Shown here: piece by piece, positions 24,165 through 24,737 of the stretch
Layout of the letters: each line of letters opens with the position of its first letter
Numbering within the stretch: the stretch's first letter is position 1
Source of the DNA: UBA11164 sp002420085
Lineage (GTDB): Bacteria; Pseudomonadota; Gammaproteobacteria; Xanthomonadales; Xanthomonadaceae
Reading direction: 5' to 3'
Assembly (NCBI GenBank): GCA_031976395.1
Contig: DALYLJ010000030.1
Coordinates: 1 to 24,737, forward strand
DNA: 24,737 nucleotides
Made by a program: the position numbers and the translations under genes
The notes under the pieces: generated by a model
The model's database searches: none
Told to the model about the DNA's origin: nothing
What the model saw: the letters and a program-made list of their open reading frames with translations, nothing else

Positions 24165-24448
24165 CCCGCAGATCCGGTCGAGCGAGGGGCCTGGCGGGTT
24201 TCACGGGGTGAGGCGAAAGCCCACTCGCGGCTCCGGACGGCCTGTCGGGTCGTGCCCGCACGCACCTCGTGCATCTGCGCCAGCGTGCATGAAGCTCGCC
24301 GTTGATATTGATCGCCATGGCTGGCACGATCGAGTCCGTGCGCCGGTTCCGTCCGGATCAGTCATCTGACCGGCTGGAATCGTGCCGGGAATCGCGCCAG
24401 GAGTCGCGCCGCGAGGTTCAGGCGCGGGCCTCGTTGGAAAATTGGGTG
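24165..24448. other. Gene-free stretch after truB
   Basis: I see no convincing gene here on either strand. Small frames exist but lack family features. A GCACG/CGTGC hairpin lies near 24259-24275. A degenerate 12-bp tandem repeat is at 24377-24412. I find no clear intrinsic terminator for the rimP-truB transcript. Confidence 0.6.
24377..24412 (+). repeat. Degenerate 12-bp tandem repeat (x3)
   Basis: Three adjacent units of GA(A/G)TCG(T/C)GCC(G/A)(G/C) start at 24377, 24389 and 24401. They lie 37 bp upstream of the tRNA-Gly -35 element. The function is unknown. Confidence 0.7.
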
Positions 24449-24476
24449 TTGACAGATTTTTTTCGTCAGGTATCAT
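24449..24476 (+). promoter_or_regulatory. Sigma-70 promoter of tRNA-Gly
   Basis: A perfect TTGACA -35 (24449-24454), a 16-bp spacer containing a T7 run, and TATCAT -10 (24471-24476) lie 11 bp upstream of the tRNA. The A/T-rich patch stands out against the GC-rich surroundings. Confidence 0.85.
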
Positions 24477-24487
24477 TTCGCTCCTCT

Positions 24488-24563
<76 letters not shown>

Positions 24564-24591
24564 GTTCGAGCAGGCACGGCCTGCAACAAGG

Positions 24592-24618
24592 CCCCGGTTG
24601 ATCCGGGGTTTTGTTTTT
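24592..24618 (+). terminator. Intrinsic terminator after tRNA-Gly
   Basis: A 6-bp stem CCCCGG / CCGGGG with loop TTGAT is followed by TTTTGTTTTT. A second small hairpin, GCAGGC-ACG-GCCTGC (24570-24584), lies just upstream. Together they end the tRNA-Gly transcript and make it monocistronic. Confidence 0.82.
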
Positions 24619-24653
24619 CAGCCCTGACGATGGGCTGTACAGGCCGGGTCTCT

Positions 24654-24679
24654 GCTACGCTCCATGGATGGATCGTAGC
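24654..24679. promoter_or_regulatory. 26-nt near-perfect palindrome
   Basis: Arms GCTACGCTCCAT and ATGGATCGTAGC pair at 11 of 12 positions around a GG centre. It lies between the tRNA-Gly terminator and the tRNA-like sequence at 24700. No T-run follows, so it is more likely a DNA-binding site than a terminator. The TACGCT inside it could be a -10, but no -35 fits. Confidence 0.4.
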
Positions 24680-24699
24680 GAGGTGTGTTTCAAAAGATT

Positions 24700-24737
24700 G
24701 GCCAGGTGGCAGAGTGGTCGAACACCTGCCGCTGACG
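24700..24737 (+). other. tRNA-like 5' end, truncated by window edge
   Basis: The sequence begins like a tRNA: a seven-base acceptor candidate GGCCAGG, then TG, then a D-arm-like GCAGAGTGGTCGAA typical of tRNA-Ser or tRNA-Cys. However, a normal D-stem does not form, because GCA has no matching TGC. CAGGTG (24703-24708) instead pairs with CACCTG 14 nt later, and no expected Ser, Cys or Leu anticodon appears at the usual distance. It may be a tRNA with an odd fold, a remnant, or not a tRNA. Confidence 0.4.

Noticed and set aside
24115..24476. Small frames on both strands in the gene-free stretch after truB
   Set aside because: No ribosome-binding site, no recognisable domain and mutually overlapping frames; they look like chance frames in GC-rich DNA.
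24700..24737. Calling the last 38 nt tRNA-Cys or tRNA-Ser
   Set aside because: Neither the GCA nor any Ser anticodon is at the expected position and the D-stem does not pair, so an isotype cannot be assigned.

Overview
The window is a GC-rich, gene-dense piece of a gammaproteobacterial core genome. The order tpiA-secG-tRNA-Leu(GAG)-nuoA..N-tRNA-fMet-rimP-nusA-infB-rbfA-truB, together with G-rich heptad repeats (GGGATTC type) between genes, points to the Xanthomonadales/Lysobacterales. That placement is an inference from gene order and repeats; no search was run. Everything except the first gene is on the + strand.

Layout. Positions 1-695 hold the 5' part of a short-chain dehydrogenase on the - strand, divergent from tpiA (858-1610) and secG (1618-2103). 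A tRNA-Leu(GAG) at 2149-2233 precedes the 14-gene respiratory complex I operon nuoA-nuoN (2331-17459), which is complete and in canonical order. A strong promoter then drives an initiator tRNA (17528-17604) that ends in an intrinsic terminator. It heads the translation/transcription-factor cluster rimP, nusA, infB, rbfA, truB (17860-24164). After a 323-bp gene-free stretch come a tRNA-Gly(GCC) with its own promoter and terminator, and a tRNA-like 5' end cut off by the window edge.

How the genes work together. The nuo genes encode NADH:quinone oxidoreductase: peripheral arm B, C, D, E, F, G, I and membrane arm A, H, J, K, L, M, N. The second cluster joins initiator tRNA with IF2, which binds it, plus the 30S maturation factors RimP and RbfA, the tRNA pseudouridine synthase TruB and the elongation factor NusA. 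This matches the arrangement known from the E. coli metY-rimP-nusA-infB-rbfA-truB operon, but rpsO does not follow truB here.

Most interesting signal. Three otherwise tight operon junctions (nuoD/nuoE, nuoF/nuoG, infB/rbfA) are interrupted by 120-195-bp elements. Each has a G-rich left arm and a C-rich right arm built on 7-bp units. The two nuo copies each contain a small ORF (66 and 65 codons) that starts in an ATGA overlapping the upstream stop and ends in an ATGA overlapping the downstream start. The infB/rbfA copy has a similar 39-codon ORF that ends 5 nt before rbfA. The heptad unit has no stop codon in any of six frames. All three left arms carry a canonical G-quadruplex motif on the mRNA strand, and the right arms occupy the place where a Shine-Dalgarno would be. 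I suggest an operon-compatible repeat that keeps translational coupling intact. G-rich quadruplex-forming heptad repeats are, as I recall, already known to be abundant in Xanthomonas, so the DNA repeat itself is probably not new; the stop/start-bridging architecture is the part worth testing.
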